The notes under the pieces were generated by a model that worked only from the letters and a program-made list of their open reading frames with translations, had not been told where the DNA came from and did not search any database. From positions 1-25,062 of the forward strand of contig JALHJB010000026.1 in assembly GCA_022839745.1 (NCBI GenBank): DNA of 25,062 nt. Reading direction: 5' to 3'. Origin of the DNA: Actinomycetes bacterium (GTDB lineage Bacteria > Actinomycetota > Coriobacteriia > Anaerosomatales > Anaerosomataceae). A program made the translations under genes and the position numbers. Positions within the stretch are counted from its first letter, which is position 1; every line of letters starts with the position of its first letter. This document shows, piece after piece, positions 7,900 to 15,182 of the stretch.

Positions 7900-8002
7900 G
7901 CCCGACCCCGGACCGTTGCAGCATCGGTGCTCGGCGAGTGGTGCGGTGCGTCGGCAAGCGGACGCATCTGAAGCAGCGCGATCACCGTACCGCGACCATC
8001 CC

Positions 8003-8008
8003 CTACAA
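8003..8008 (+). promoter_or_regulatory. Candidate -10 box for the HAD phosphatase gene
   Basis: TACAAT (5 of 6 consensus) lies 26 bases before ATG 8035 and overlaps an alternative ATG at 8008. This argues that 8035, which has AAAGGA in front of it, is the true start. No good -35 is seen. Confidence 0.35.
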
Positions 8009-8034
8009 TGGAGGCGCCGAGCGAAAGGACCCCG

Positions 8035-8931
8035 ATGGCCCCCAACATGCCCTCCCTCACCACCGATCCCCGCGCCGCAGACGCGCTCTCACGCGTGCGC
8101 GTGCTGTACACCGACCTCGACGGCACGCTCGTGGCCAAGGGCGGCAGCGTGCTCGCCGATGCCTCCGCGGCGCCGAGCCTGGTGGTGGCCGAACAGATCG
8201 TGGAGCTCAACCGCGCGGGGCTCAAGGTGGTGCCGATCTCGGGCAGGGGCCGCATCCAGCTTCGAGAGCTCACCCAGCTGCTTGGGTGGGACGGCTACAT
8301 TGCCGAAGCCGGCGGCATCATCGTGCACGGGACCGGCCTCGACTTCTCGGACCGGGTGGACCTCGGCGAGTGGCCCGACGACGCCATCCCCGAGGGGGTC
8401 ACACCCTTCGAAGCGATCAACGACGTGCGCGCCGCCGAGACGCTCATGGAGGCGTTCCCGGGACGGATCGAACACTACGCTCCGTGGCAGCTCGACCGCG
8501 AGGTCTCCCTGCTGCTGCGCGGCTGTCTCGACACCGCCGAGGGGCAGGCGGTCCTCGACGCGCTCCCGCTGCCACTCGACCTCGTGGACAACGGCATGCT
8601 GCGCAGTTACGGAACGCTCACCTGCCGCGACATGCCGCCGCACGCGTACCATGTGGTGCCGCGTGGCGTCTCCAAGGCGCGCGCAATCGAGCTCGACCTC
8701 GCCTGGCGTGGCCTCGCTCGCGATCAGGCCGCGGCGATCGGCGACTCGGCGACCGATCTGCAGATGGCCGACGCGGTGGGCGTGATGGCGCTCGTGGCCA
8801 ACGCCTTTGGCAGCAACGGGGTCACCAGCGGCCTTGCAGGCACGCCGCGCGATAACGTGTGGCGCACCGAGGGCGAGCGCACCGAGGGCTGGGCCGAGTT
8901 CGCGCGCGCCTGGTTGGCGGCCGCCCGGTAG
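8035..8931 (+). CDS. HAD-superfamily sugar/glycerate phosphatase-like hydrolase (Cof/MPGP type)
   Basis: 298 residues from ATG 8035 (AAAGGA five bases upstream). Motif I is YTDLDGTL with the nucleophile and acid/base aspartates near residue 29; motif II is the serine in PISGRG; motif III is the lysine in GVSKARAIE; motif IV is IGDSATDLQM near the C-terminus. A C2-type cap lies between, including LGWDGYIAEAGGIIVHG. This order fits the Cof/mannosyl-3-phosphoglycerate phosphatase branch, cytoplasmic Mg-dependent enzymes that hydrolyse phosphate from sugars or phosphoglycerate derivatives. No partner synthase is nearby to fix the substrate. It stands alone between a divergent GNAT gene and the decayed thiolase locus, whose open frame runs antisense into its last 200 bases. 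Confidence 0.83.
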   Translation: MAPNMPSLTTDPRAADALSRVRVLYTDLDGTLVAKGGSVLADASAAPSLVVAEQIVELNRAGLKVVPISGRGRIQLRELTQLLGWDGYIAEAGGIIVHGTGLDFSDRVDLGEWPDDAIPEGVTPFEAINDVRAAETLMEAFPGRIEHYAPWQLDREVSLLLRGCLDTAEGQAVLDALPLPLDLVDNGMLRSYGTLTCRDMPPHAYHVVPRGVSKARAIELDLAWRGLARDQAAAIGDSATDLQMADAVGVMALVANAFGSNGVTSGLAGTPRDNVWRTEGERTEGWAEFARAWLAAAR

Positions 8932-8951
8932 GGTCCGTGCACGGAGCTACC
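8927..8951. terminator. Inverted repeat at the 3' end of the HAD gene
   Basis: GGTAG-GG-TCCGTG is followed by CACGGA-G-CTACC, a near-palindrome of 11 paired bases with a small bulge. It starts within the stop region and has no T-tract. It lies between convergent genes and could stop transcription from either side. Confidence 0.35.
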
Positions 8952-8979
8952 CCGATACCGGCGGGCGGGTATGGGTGAA

Positions 8980-9572
8980 CAGGCCTCGCCTACCACCTCC
9001 TCGATGCGCCTGATGATGTCCTGCTTGGGCTCAAGCTCCTCCACGATCGCTTCGATCACGATGTCGCACTCTGCCAGGGCGGTCGTTGAACCCGACGTGA
9101 CGAGTCTGCCAAGGGCTTCGCCCGTTTGATTCTCGTCCATGGCCTTGGCGAGCCGTTCGACGACCTTCTCGCGTGATGCATCGAGTCGCTCAAGGGATCG
9201 CCCCACCCAAACGACCCGATGACCGCGCGAGAGCATGAGCTCGACGAGACCGCGCGCCATCACCCCGGAGCCGACAATGCCGACCGCCTGTATGCATCCG
9301 GCCGGGGCGGCAGCGCCCTCTGTCAGCGTGTCACCCACGGACACAGCGCGAGACGACTTCACCACGCAACGATGACCACCTTCGGCCTCTGCGAGCACAC
9401 ACCAGTAAGGAACGTCTCCATGGCCGATGGAGGGCGTGGCAACTTCGGTGACAGCCAACGCTACGCGGCGACTCACGCGCAGCGGTTCCAGCATGCTTCC
9501 ACACGACGTGCACACCTCAAGGTCGTACGCATACGTCAACCCGCAGGTGGGGCATGAACCTCCGCTGCTCAC
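8980..9572 (-). pseudogene. Zn-ribbon/OB-fold (DUF35-like) domain fused to a truncated 3-hydroxyacyl-CoA dehydrogenase
   Basis: The start is GTG 9572, overlapping the thiolase stop (GTGA) with AGGAGG five bases upstream. Residues about 1-85 are a rubredoxin-like zinc ribbon (CPTCG, then CTSCG) plus an OB-like region, as in DUF35 partners of SCP-2-type thiolases. From about residue 90 comes the Rossmann NAD site (VGIVGSGVMARGLVELMLSR) and the following helix-strand pattern of 3-hydroxyacyl-CoA dehydrogenase, up to IVIEAIVEELEPKQDIIRRI. Homology stops near 8980 after EEVVGEA. The expected NTSS catalytic region and the C-terminal dimer domain are missing. The frame stays open to 8724, but only as antisense of the HAD gene. 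It is therefore a 3'-deleted gene; the intact form would reduce acetoacetyl-CoA-type substrates with NAD(P)H. Confidence 0.75.
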
Positions 9573-10712
9573 ATCGACCTCCTCAGAACATGGACAGCGC
9601 ACGTCCCTCCGACGCCACCAACGTTGTGAGTCACCACGTATGTCGGATCGACGACTTGCCGGTCCCCCGCCATTCCGCGGAGCTGCGTGACGGCCTCGCA
9701 TATCTGTCCCACGCCCGTCGCCCCTGTCGCATGTCCGCCGGCCTTGAGTCCCCCGCTGGGATTCACCGGCATCCGGCCGCCGATCTCTGTATCGCCTGTG
9801 CGGATCAGCTTCACGGCCTCACCGGGTGTGGCGATCCCCAGGTCTTCCATCGCAATGATCTCCGCGATGGTGAAGCAGTCATGCACCTCGGCCATATCGA
9901 TATCCGAAGCCGTGATGCCCGCCTCCGAGTACGCCGCTGCCGCTGCCTCTCGGGCGGCCGGAAAGGTCGTACAGTCGGCCCGCTGAGCCAGTGAGATGAC
10001 ATCGCTTCGAACGGCACTACCGGCGATCGGGATGCTGTGGTCGCCAAGCGGCTTGGATGAGAGGATCACCGCCGCGGCTCCGTCCGAGACGGGGCAGCAG
10101 TCGAACAAGCGGAGCGGCGAGGCGACCATCACACCCGCGTCGATGTCAGCTTGCGTCACCTTCTTGTGGTGGAAGTGCGCCTTTGGATTCTTGGTCGCAT
10201 TGGCGTGGTTCTTCAGGCTGATCAACTCGAGGTCTCTGGTCCGTGTCCCATACCGCGCCATGTGCTGCTGCGCAACCAGTGCGTATGTAGCGGGGAAGTT
10301 GAGATCCTCGGCCTGGTCTAGGATCACATCTCCGGCCATCCCGATGTTCCGGGTCAGTTCAGCCCCGGGTAGACCAGAGAGACGCTCAACGCCCACGACC
10401 AGTATGGGATCGTACGTCGCAAGCAGTCGGACTGCCTGATGGACTGCGACTCCGCCGGATGCGCATGCGGCTTCAACCCTCCAGCCCGGCATTCTCGTGC
10501 CAGGCATGAGACCGGCGATCACGGCGTTCAAGTGCAACTGATGCTCGTTGGGGCCGCCGAGGAAGCTCGCCACGATGAAGGCCCTGAGGGTCGTCGGGGA
10601 CGAGTCCTGCGTCAGCGAGCGCGCCCATGATGGCCTCTTGCGCCAGGCGAGGCAGACCGTACGATGACGGTCCAAAACGCGTCTTGGTCGCACCGATCAC
10701 ATATGCAGGCAC
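9569..10712 (-). pseudogene. SCP-2-type (acetoacetyl-CoA-like) thiolase, one-base frameshift
   Basis: The frame begins at GTG 10712 (GGAG six bases upstream) with PAYVIGATKTRFG and runs to DAGLVPDD. The protein then continues only in another frame (LRAFIVASFLGGPNEH onward) down to the stop at 9569. One extra base in the GGG run at 10588-10590 accounts exactly for the shift. The rest is intact: active-site Cys in ACASGG, EVHDCFTIAE, NPSGGLKAGGHATGATG and the ending THNVGGVGGT. Such thiolases condense or cleave acyl-CoAs and work with a DUF35 protein, which overlaps the stop here. With the deleted neighbour, a true pseudogene is likely; a sequencing error in the G run is the alternative. Confidence 0.8.
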
Positions 10713-10897
10713 AGAATCTCCGTTCGGTTGCAGCCCAGAACCACGCCGATTGATTCCACCGCTCCTCGGATTGGAGATGTTCTGCGCATCGGGGACTCCT
10801 CTCAGAGCCGGGCTGAACACCACGACCGGAGAGCGAGACCCGCCTCGTGTCAGAGCTCCCCAGGGATGCGGACGCCGCCACATCCGACTCTCGGCTA

Positions 10898-10926
10898 TTG
10901 CCGTTTGCCCAGGTCATGCCTACAAT
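10898..10926 (+). promoter_or_regulatory. Promoter of the M-box/magnesium operon
   Basis: TTGCCG (10898-10903) and TACAAT (10921-10926) are separated by 17 bases. Transcription would start near 10933, just before a perfect 7-bp hairpin (GCACCGC/GCGGTGC, 10933-10949) and ahead of the whole M-box. A TTGACA at 10951 lies inside the leader and has no matching -10. Confidence 0.6.
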
Positions 10927-10968
10927 GCAGGTGCACCGCGCTGCGGTGCGTTGACAACGACTGAGAGC

Positions 10969-11171
10969 GCTCCATCTGTTACGGTGCGGCTCCTGTTCGA
11001 ACACAGGCCACTGCCCGGAAATGTCGAGAGACGCCAATGGGTAGAACAGCCCTCCCCGGCTTAAGGGGACGGCTAACGTGGCTGGGACTGCAAAGGCGGG
11101 CGTGCCCGCCGCACGGCACAGCCGTGCGCCCTACGTCGGACAGTGCCAAATCCGCAGACGAGGGACGGAGC
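10969..11171 (+). ncRNA. M-box (ykoK) Mg2+ riboswitch
   Basis: The conserved M-box core is clear: GGCTCCTG near 10988, CCACTGCCCGGAAATGTC from 11008, GAGAGACGCCAATGGGTAGA, then TTAAGG, GGCTAACGTGGCTGGG and finally ACAGTGCCAAA. The closing helix P1 is GCTCC (10969-10973) with GGAGC (11167-11171) and continues beyond one mismatch. Mg2+ binding compacts this RNA and switches off the genes behind it. The downstream genes are an MgtE-like protein and an Nramp-type transporter, the expected targets. The leader runs about 470 bases from the promoter to the first start codon. Confidence 0.93.
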
Positions 11172-11174
11172 CAC

Positions 11175-11204
11175 GAAGCGGACAGCGGATGCTGCCGTTT
11201 CATT
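11175..11204 (+). terminator. Candidate expression-platform terminator of the M-box
   Basis: GAAGCGG-A-CAGC pairs with GCTG-CCGTTTC around loop GGAT (11175-11201), directly behind P1, and the stem's 3' strand includes a short T-run. Alternative pairing with the P1 3' strand would give the antiterminator. A second hairpin (CGCGGCG/CGCCGCG, 11205-11220) follows. Between 11221 and 11401 only GC-rich leader is seen, including a GGGGTCC/GGACCCC hairpin at 11341-11355. Which hairpin terminates is not certain. Confidence 0.45.
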
Positions 11205-11401
11205 CGCGGCGCACGCCGCGCACCGGGCCCCCGTCGAAGCCGATGTGGGGCTCGTATTCGTTGTTGGACCTGCTGCCCAGAGAAACGGACCTCAGTGACA
11301 CCATCAAGTCCCTAGGTCCCGGCTCCCGCTGATCGTACGTGGGGTCCGGGACCCCCGTCACGATCGACCTGCCGGTGCCTGCGCCGGGAGGAGGGAGCCA
11401 T

Positions 11402-13276
11402 ATGTTCTACCTGACCCAGATGCTGGGCAAGCCGGTTGTGGACGCAGCCGGCGAGATCATCGGCGAGATCAGCGACATCGCGATCGCCACAGGCGAGGTC
11501 TTCCCGCGTGTGACCTCCCTCGCTTTCCTCGGCCCCGAGAAGACGCCGTTCATGCTCTCGTGGCGCAAGTTCGTGGCCACCCTCGGCGAGGACCGCATCG
11601 AGCTCAACGCTGAGCGTTCCGCGCTGCGCTTCAGCTACCTGCAGCCCGACGAGGTATTGCTGGCACGCGACCTGCTCAACAAGCAGATCGTCGACACCCA
11701 GGGGATGAAGGTCGTGCGCGTGAACGACCTCAAGCTCTCCGAGAGCCGCAACCAGCTTCGGCTCCTCGGCGCCGAAGTAGGACTGCGCGGGATCCTGCGC
11801 GGCATACACCCTGTGGTGGAGCGCGGCGTCGCCTCGGTGCTCAAGCTCTTCGGCCGCGAGCTCAACGAGAACCTCATCGCGTGGAACTACATGGACCTGC
11901 TCGACCGCGACCTCTCGCACGTGCGGCTCTCGATCACCCACAAGCGGTTGCACGAGCTGCACCCGGCCGATGTGGCCGATGTGCTCGAGCAGCTCGGCCC
12001 CTCGCAGCGGGCCCGCGTGTTCGAGCATCTGGACAACGCCCAGGCGGCGCTCACGGTCGCCGAGCTCGAGGACGAATTCCAGGCCGACCTCATCGACGAC
12101 CTCGGCGATCAGCGGGCGTCGGACATCCTCGAGGAGATGGACCCCGACGACGCCGCCGACATCATCGGCGACCTCTCGTACGACAAGGCCGAGGCGCTCC
12201 TTCGGCTGATGGGCGTGAACGAGGCCCGCACGATCCGGTCCTTGCTCGGATACCGCGAGAAGACCGCCGGCGGCATCATGACGCCCGAGGTCACCACCGT
12301 GACCGAGGACATGAGCGTGCAAGAGGTCATCAACCATCTGCGCGAAAACGCCTCTGAGCGCGAGGGCATCTACTACATCTACGTTCTCGATACCGACGGC
12401 AGCCTCGAGGGCGTCATCTCGCTTCGCGACCTGGTGATCGCGGAGCCGCACACCCTCGTTGAGGAGCTCGTGAGCCGCGAGGTCACCACCGTTGGGCCCG
12501 ACGACGACCAGGAGCTCGTGGCTGAGATGATGAGCAAGTACGACCTGCTGGCGCTGCCGGTCGTGGACGAGGCCGGCAAGCTCCTCGGCATCGTCACGGT
12601 CGACGACGCGCTCGAGGTACTGGAGGAGGAGTCCGCCGAGGACCTCGCCATCGCCACCGGCGCCACTCGCGAGCACGGCCCGCTGGCCGGACTCTGGTGG
12701 TGGCTGGTACGCCGCCACGCCTGGCTGCTGGTATGGGGCATCGCATTCCTCGCGGTCATGGGCATCCGTACGCCTCTGCTCGGAGCGGCCACACCTGCCG
12801 CCGATGCCCCCCGCGTGGTCGGCATGATGCTGGCTGTATGGGCGCTCATGCTGCTGCCGCTGCTGCTTCGCACGGCCGAGGACCTGTCGTCACGCACGCT
12901 CGCGGAGCTCATCGAGGACGAAGACGAGGATGAGCGGATCCCGCTCGGCAGGCGGTTGCTGCGCGAAGGCGGTATCGGTCTGGCCTCGGCGGTTTTGAGC
13001 GGCCTCGTGGCCTTCGGGTTCAGCTTCCTCATCATCGGGGAGCTGCATCCGTACACGACGCCGTTCGTGATCGCCACGGCCCTGGCGACACTGCTCACCG
13101 TGCTGCTTGGTGGCGTGCTGGGGCACGTCGCACTGAGGCGCAGCGCACAGGAGAAGCCGGTCTCCGGCGCCGGGCTGGCGCTCGCCGCGATGGTCATGGG
13201 CACGGTGATGTATCTGGTTCTCGCCTATGCGGTGGGTCACGTGTGGGCCGCCGGTTCGATCGCCTCAGGAGGCTAG
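11402..13276 (+). CDS. PRC-barrel/MgtE_N/CBS membrane protein (MgtE-like, divergent channel part)
   Basis: 624 residues from ATG 11402, preceded by GGAGGAGGGA; the frame is open 21 codons further upstream without a site. The order is: PRC-barrel-like repeats (about 1-150), the helical MgtE N domain (LHELHPADVADVLEQLGPSQ, about 180-280), two CBS domains (from IMTPEVTTV near 292 and REVTTVGPDD near 359), then about five membrane helices (about 433-615) separated by an acidic loop (IEDEDEDERIP). MgtE is a Mg2+ channel gated by Mg2+ binding between its N and CBS domains. Here the membrane part lacks the usual GGNVGTQ motif and the pore-lining Asp in the last helix, so conduction is doubtful; it may instead sense Mg2+ for its partner. 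It follows an M-box, and the RBS of the next gene sits in its last codons. Confidence 0.85.
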   Translation: MFYLTQMLGKPVVDAAGEIIGEISDIAIATGEVFPRVTSLAFLGPEKTPFMLSWRKFVATLGEDRIELNAERSALRFSYLQPDEVLLARDLLNKQIVDTQGMKVVRVNDLKLSESRNQLRLLGAEVGLRGILRGIHPVVERGVASVLKLFGRELNENLIAWNYMDLLDRDLSHVRLSITHKRLHELHPADVADVLEQLGPSQRARVFEHLDNAQAALTVAELEDEFQADLIDDLGDQRASDILEEMDPDDAADIIGDLSYDKAEALLRLMGVNEARTIRSLLGYREKTAGGIMTPEVTTVTEDMSVQEVINHLRENASEREGIYYIYVLDTDGSLEGVISLRDLVIAEPHTLVEELVSREVTTVGPDDDQELVAEMMSKYDLLALPVVDEAGKLLGIVTVDDALEVLEEESAEDLAIATGATREHGPLAGLWWWLVRRHAWLLVWGIAFLAVMGIRTPLLGAATPAADAPRVVGMMLAVWALMLLPLLLRTAEDLSSRTLAELIEDEDEDERIPLGRRLLREGGIGLASAVLSGLVAFGFSFLIIGELHPYTTPFVIATALATLLTVLLGGVLGHVALRRSAQEKPVSGAGLALAAMVMGTVMYLVLAYAVGHVWAAGSIASGG

Positions 13277-13279
13277 CCG

Positions 13280-14530
13280 TTGACGCCGGCCCCCGACAAG
13301 AAGAAGCGGCTCCCGCTCTTCGCCATACTCGCGGTCATCGGACCGGGCATTATCTCCGCGTCGGCCGGTAACGACGCTGGAGGCATCTCCACCTACTCCG
13401 AGGCCGGTGCCCGGTACGGCTACTCGATGCTCTGGATGATGCTCGCCATGACACCCGCATTCGCGATCGTCCAGGAGATGGCGGGCCGCATGGGTGCCGT
13501 CACCGGCAAGGGCTTCTCGGCACTCATCCGAGAGCGGTTCGGGGTACGTCTCACCTTCGGCGCGATGCTGATGCTCCTCGGCAGCACCGCGGCCACCACC
13601 GTGGCCGAGTTCGCCGGCATCGCGGCGGCGATGGAGCTCTTCGGGGTGTCGCGGTTCATCTCGGTGCCGCTCGCCGCGCTCGTGGTGTGGATCCTCGTGG
13701 TGCGCGGAAGCTTCCAGCGGGTGGAGAAGGCATTCCTCGCCTTGTCCTCGGTGTTCATCGCCTACGTGGTCGCCGTCTTCCTCGCCCAACCCGACTGGGC
13801 CGAGGTGGGACGCGCGTTCGTTGTGCCGCAGATCGTGCCCGATCGCGGTTTCGTTGCGCTCGCGATCGGACTCACCGGAACCACGATCGCTCCCTGGATG
13901 CAGTTCCTGCTCCAGAGCAACATCGTGGACAAAGGAACCACCGTGCGCGAGTGGGCGCTCGCCCGCTGGGACGTGATCATCGGCGCTATCGCCGCCAACC
14001 TCATCGCCTGCGCGATCATCATCACCACCGGCACGGTCCTCTACCCCGCCGGCATCGAGATCGCCGGCGCCGAAGACGCGGCCCGGGCGCTTGCCCCGCT
14101 GGCGGGCCCCTATGCGGAGATGCTCTTCTCGATCGGCCTGCTGTCCGCGTCGCTTCTCGCCGCGGCCGTGCTCCCGCTCACGTCGGCGTACGCGATCTGC
14201 GAGGCCTTCGGGTGGGAGTCGGGGCTCGACCGCAACTGGTCTGAGGCCCCGGTGTTCAACGGTCTCTACACCTTCGTGATCGTGGCGTCAGCTGCGATCA
14301 TCCTGCTGCCAGGACTGAATCTCATCGCGATCATGCTGGTCTCACAGGTGGTCAACGGCATCCTGCTTCCATTCCTCCTGATCTTCATGATGGTCATCGT
14401 GAATGACCGCAGCATCATGGGTCGACACACCAACAGCCGCCTCAACAATGTGTTGGCCTGGAGCACGATCGTCATCGTGATCGCACTCACCGTGATCCTC
14501 ATGGGGATGACAGTGCTTGGCATCGGCTGA
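13280..14530 (+). CDS. Nramp-family transporter, probably Nramp-related magnesium transporter (NRMT)
   Basis: 416 residues from TTG 13280, chosen because AGGAGG lies 7 bases upstream. About 11 membrane helices are visible. Classical Nramp (MntH) carries DPGN in helix 1 and MPH in helix 6, with Asp, Asn and the Met thioether binding Mn2+ or Fe2+. Here helix 1 reads GNDAGGIST (Asp32-Ala-Gly-Gly) and helix 6 reads TTIAPWMQ (Ala-Pro-Trp near 204), so the soft-metal Met and the Asn are gone. That change is a hallmark of Nramp-related magnesium transporters, known from Clostridium and Eggerthella, some of which are under M-box control. The M-box and the MgtE-like gene directly upstream agree with Mg2+ import across the cytoplasmic membrane. 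Mn2+ transport is less likely on this evidence. Confidence 0.85.
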   Translation: MTPAPDKKKRLPLFAILAVIGPGIISASAGNDAGGISTYSEAGARYGYSMLWMMLAMTPAFAIVQEMAGRMGAVTGKGFSALIRERFGVRLTFGAMLMLLGSTAATTVAEFAGIAAAMELFGVSRFISVPLAALVVWILVVRGSFQRVEKAFLALSSVFIAYVVAVFLAQPDWAEVGRAFVVPQIVPDRGFVALAIGLTGTTIAPWMQFLLQSNIVDKGTTVREWALARWDVIIGAIAANLIACAIIITTGTVLYPAGIEIAGAEDAARALAPLAGPYAEMLFSIGLLSASLLAAAVLPLTSAYAICEAFGWESGLDRNWSEAPVFNGLYTFVIVASAAIILLPGLNLIAIMLVSQVVNGILLPFLLIFMMVIVNDRSIMGRHTNSRLNNVLAWSTIVIVIALTVILMGMTVLGIG

Positions 14531-14564
14531 GGCCGCCGACCTCGGACGGTGCTATTCTTATGGC

Positions 14565-15182
14565 ATGAGCATGATCCAGGGGGGCACGTCTGATGCGGAT
14601 CTCAGCCGCGCGAAGTCCATTCTCCGGCTGAAGGCGCGCGCTGCGCGTCGTTCGGTGCTGCCTGAATTGCGTACCGCATACGCGTACGCGATCGCCGAGC
14701 GGGTCCTGAACATACCAGCCATCGCAGACGCAGCCGCCGTGATGGTGTACGGCGCTTCGCCAGAGGAAGTCGATGTCAGCGTGCTGGAGTTCGCCCTCCG
14801 GGAGCGGGGCGTGCGCATCGCCTACCCGCGCGTGGCAGGATCCCGCGCTCTCACACTCCACTGGGTCGAGTCGTCCTCAGAGTTGGTTGCGGGCTCGTTC
14901 GGCCTCCGGGAGCCATCGATCACCGCACCGGTGGCGAGTCTGGATGACCTCGATGCACTGATCGTCCCGGGCATCGCATTCGATCCACATGGCAACCGCC
15001 TCGGCTTTGGCGGCGGCTACTACGACTCCTTGCTCTCATCAAGCGAGATCGTACCGCTCACCGTAGGCGTTGCGTACGACGAGCAGATCGTGGCCGAGGT
15101 GCCCCGCCACGATCACGACCAGCCGATCGACATGGTGGTGACGCCCACACACACCTATCGGCGCGTCACCAGTTCGCCCTGA
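14565..15182 (+). CDS. 5-formyltetrahydrofolate cyclo-ligase
   Basis: 205 residues. The enzyme turns 5-formyl-THF into 5,10-methenyl-THF with ATP, recycling a folate storage form in the cytoplasm. The C-terminal signature RLGFGGGYYDSLL is the phosphate/folate-binding loop; LIVPGIAFDPHGNRLG precedes it, and an N-terminal basic helix (AKSILRLKARAARRSVLPEL) carries the usual ATP-contact residues. The start is ATG 14565; ATG 14571 is an alternative. No Shine-Dalgarno site is visible, but TATTCT at 14553-14558 could be a -10 box placing the transcript start at the ATG itself, i.e. a leaderless message. Its last 17 bases overlap the end of the convergent deacetylase gene. Confidence 0.88.
   Translation: MSMIQGGTSDADLSRAKSILRLKARAARRSVLPELRTAYAYAIAERVLNIPAIADAAAVMVYGASPEEVDVSVLEFALRERGVRIAYPRVAGSRALTLHWVESSSELVAGSFGLREPSITAPVASLDDLDALIVPGIAFDPHGNRLGFGGGYYDSLLSSSEIVPLTVGVAYDEQIVAEVPRHDHDQPIDMVVTPTHTYRRVTSSP

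Noticed and set aside
8724..8979. Continuation of the dehydrogenase frame to 8724
   Set aside because: After about 8980 the frame loses all homology and mirrors the HAD gene, so it is readthrough, not a domain.
10951..10956. Perfect TTGACA as a -35 box of the magnesium operon
   Set aside because: A promoter here would start transcription inside the M-box P1 helix, and no -10 lies 16-18 bases on. The TTGCCG/TACAAT pair upstream keeps the whole aptamer.
11312..12718. 468-codon minus-strand open frame
   Set aside because: Antisense to the MgtE-like gene, with a His/Val/Glu-rich mirror composition.
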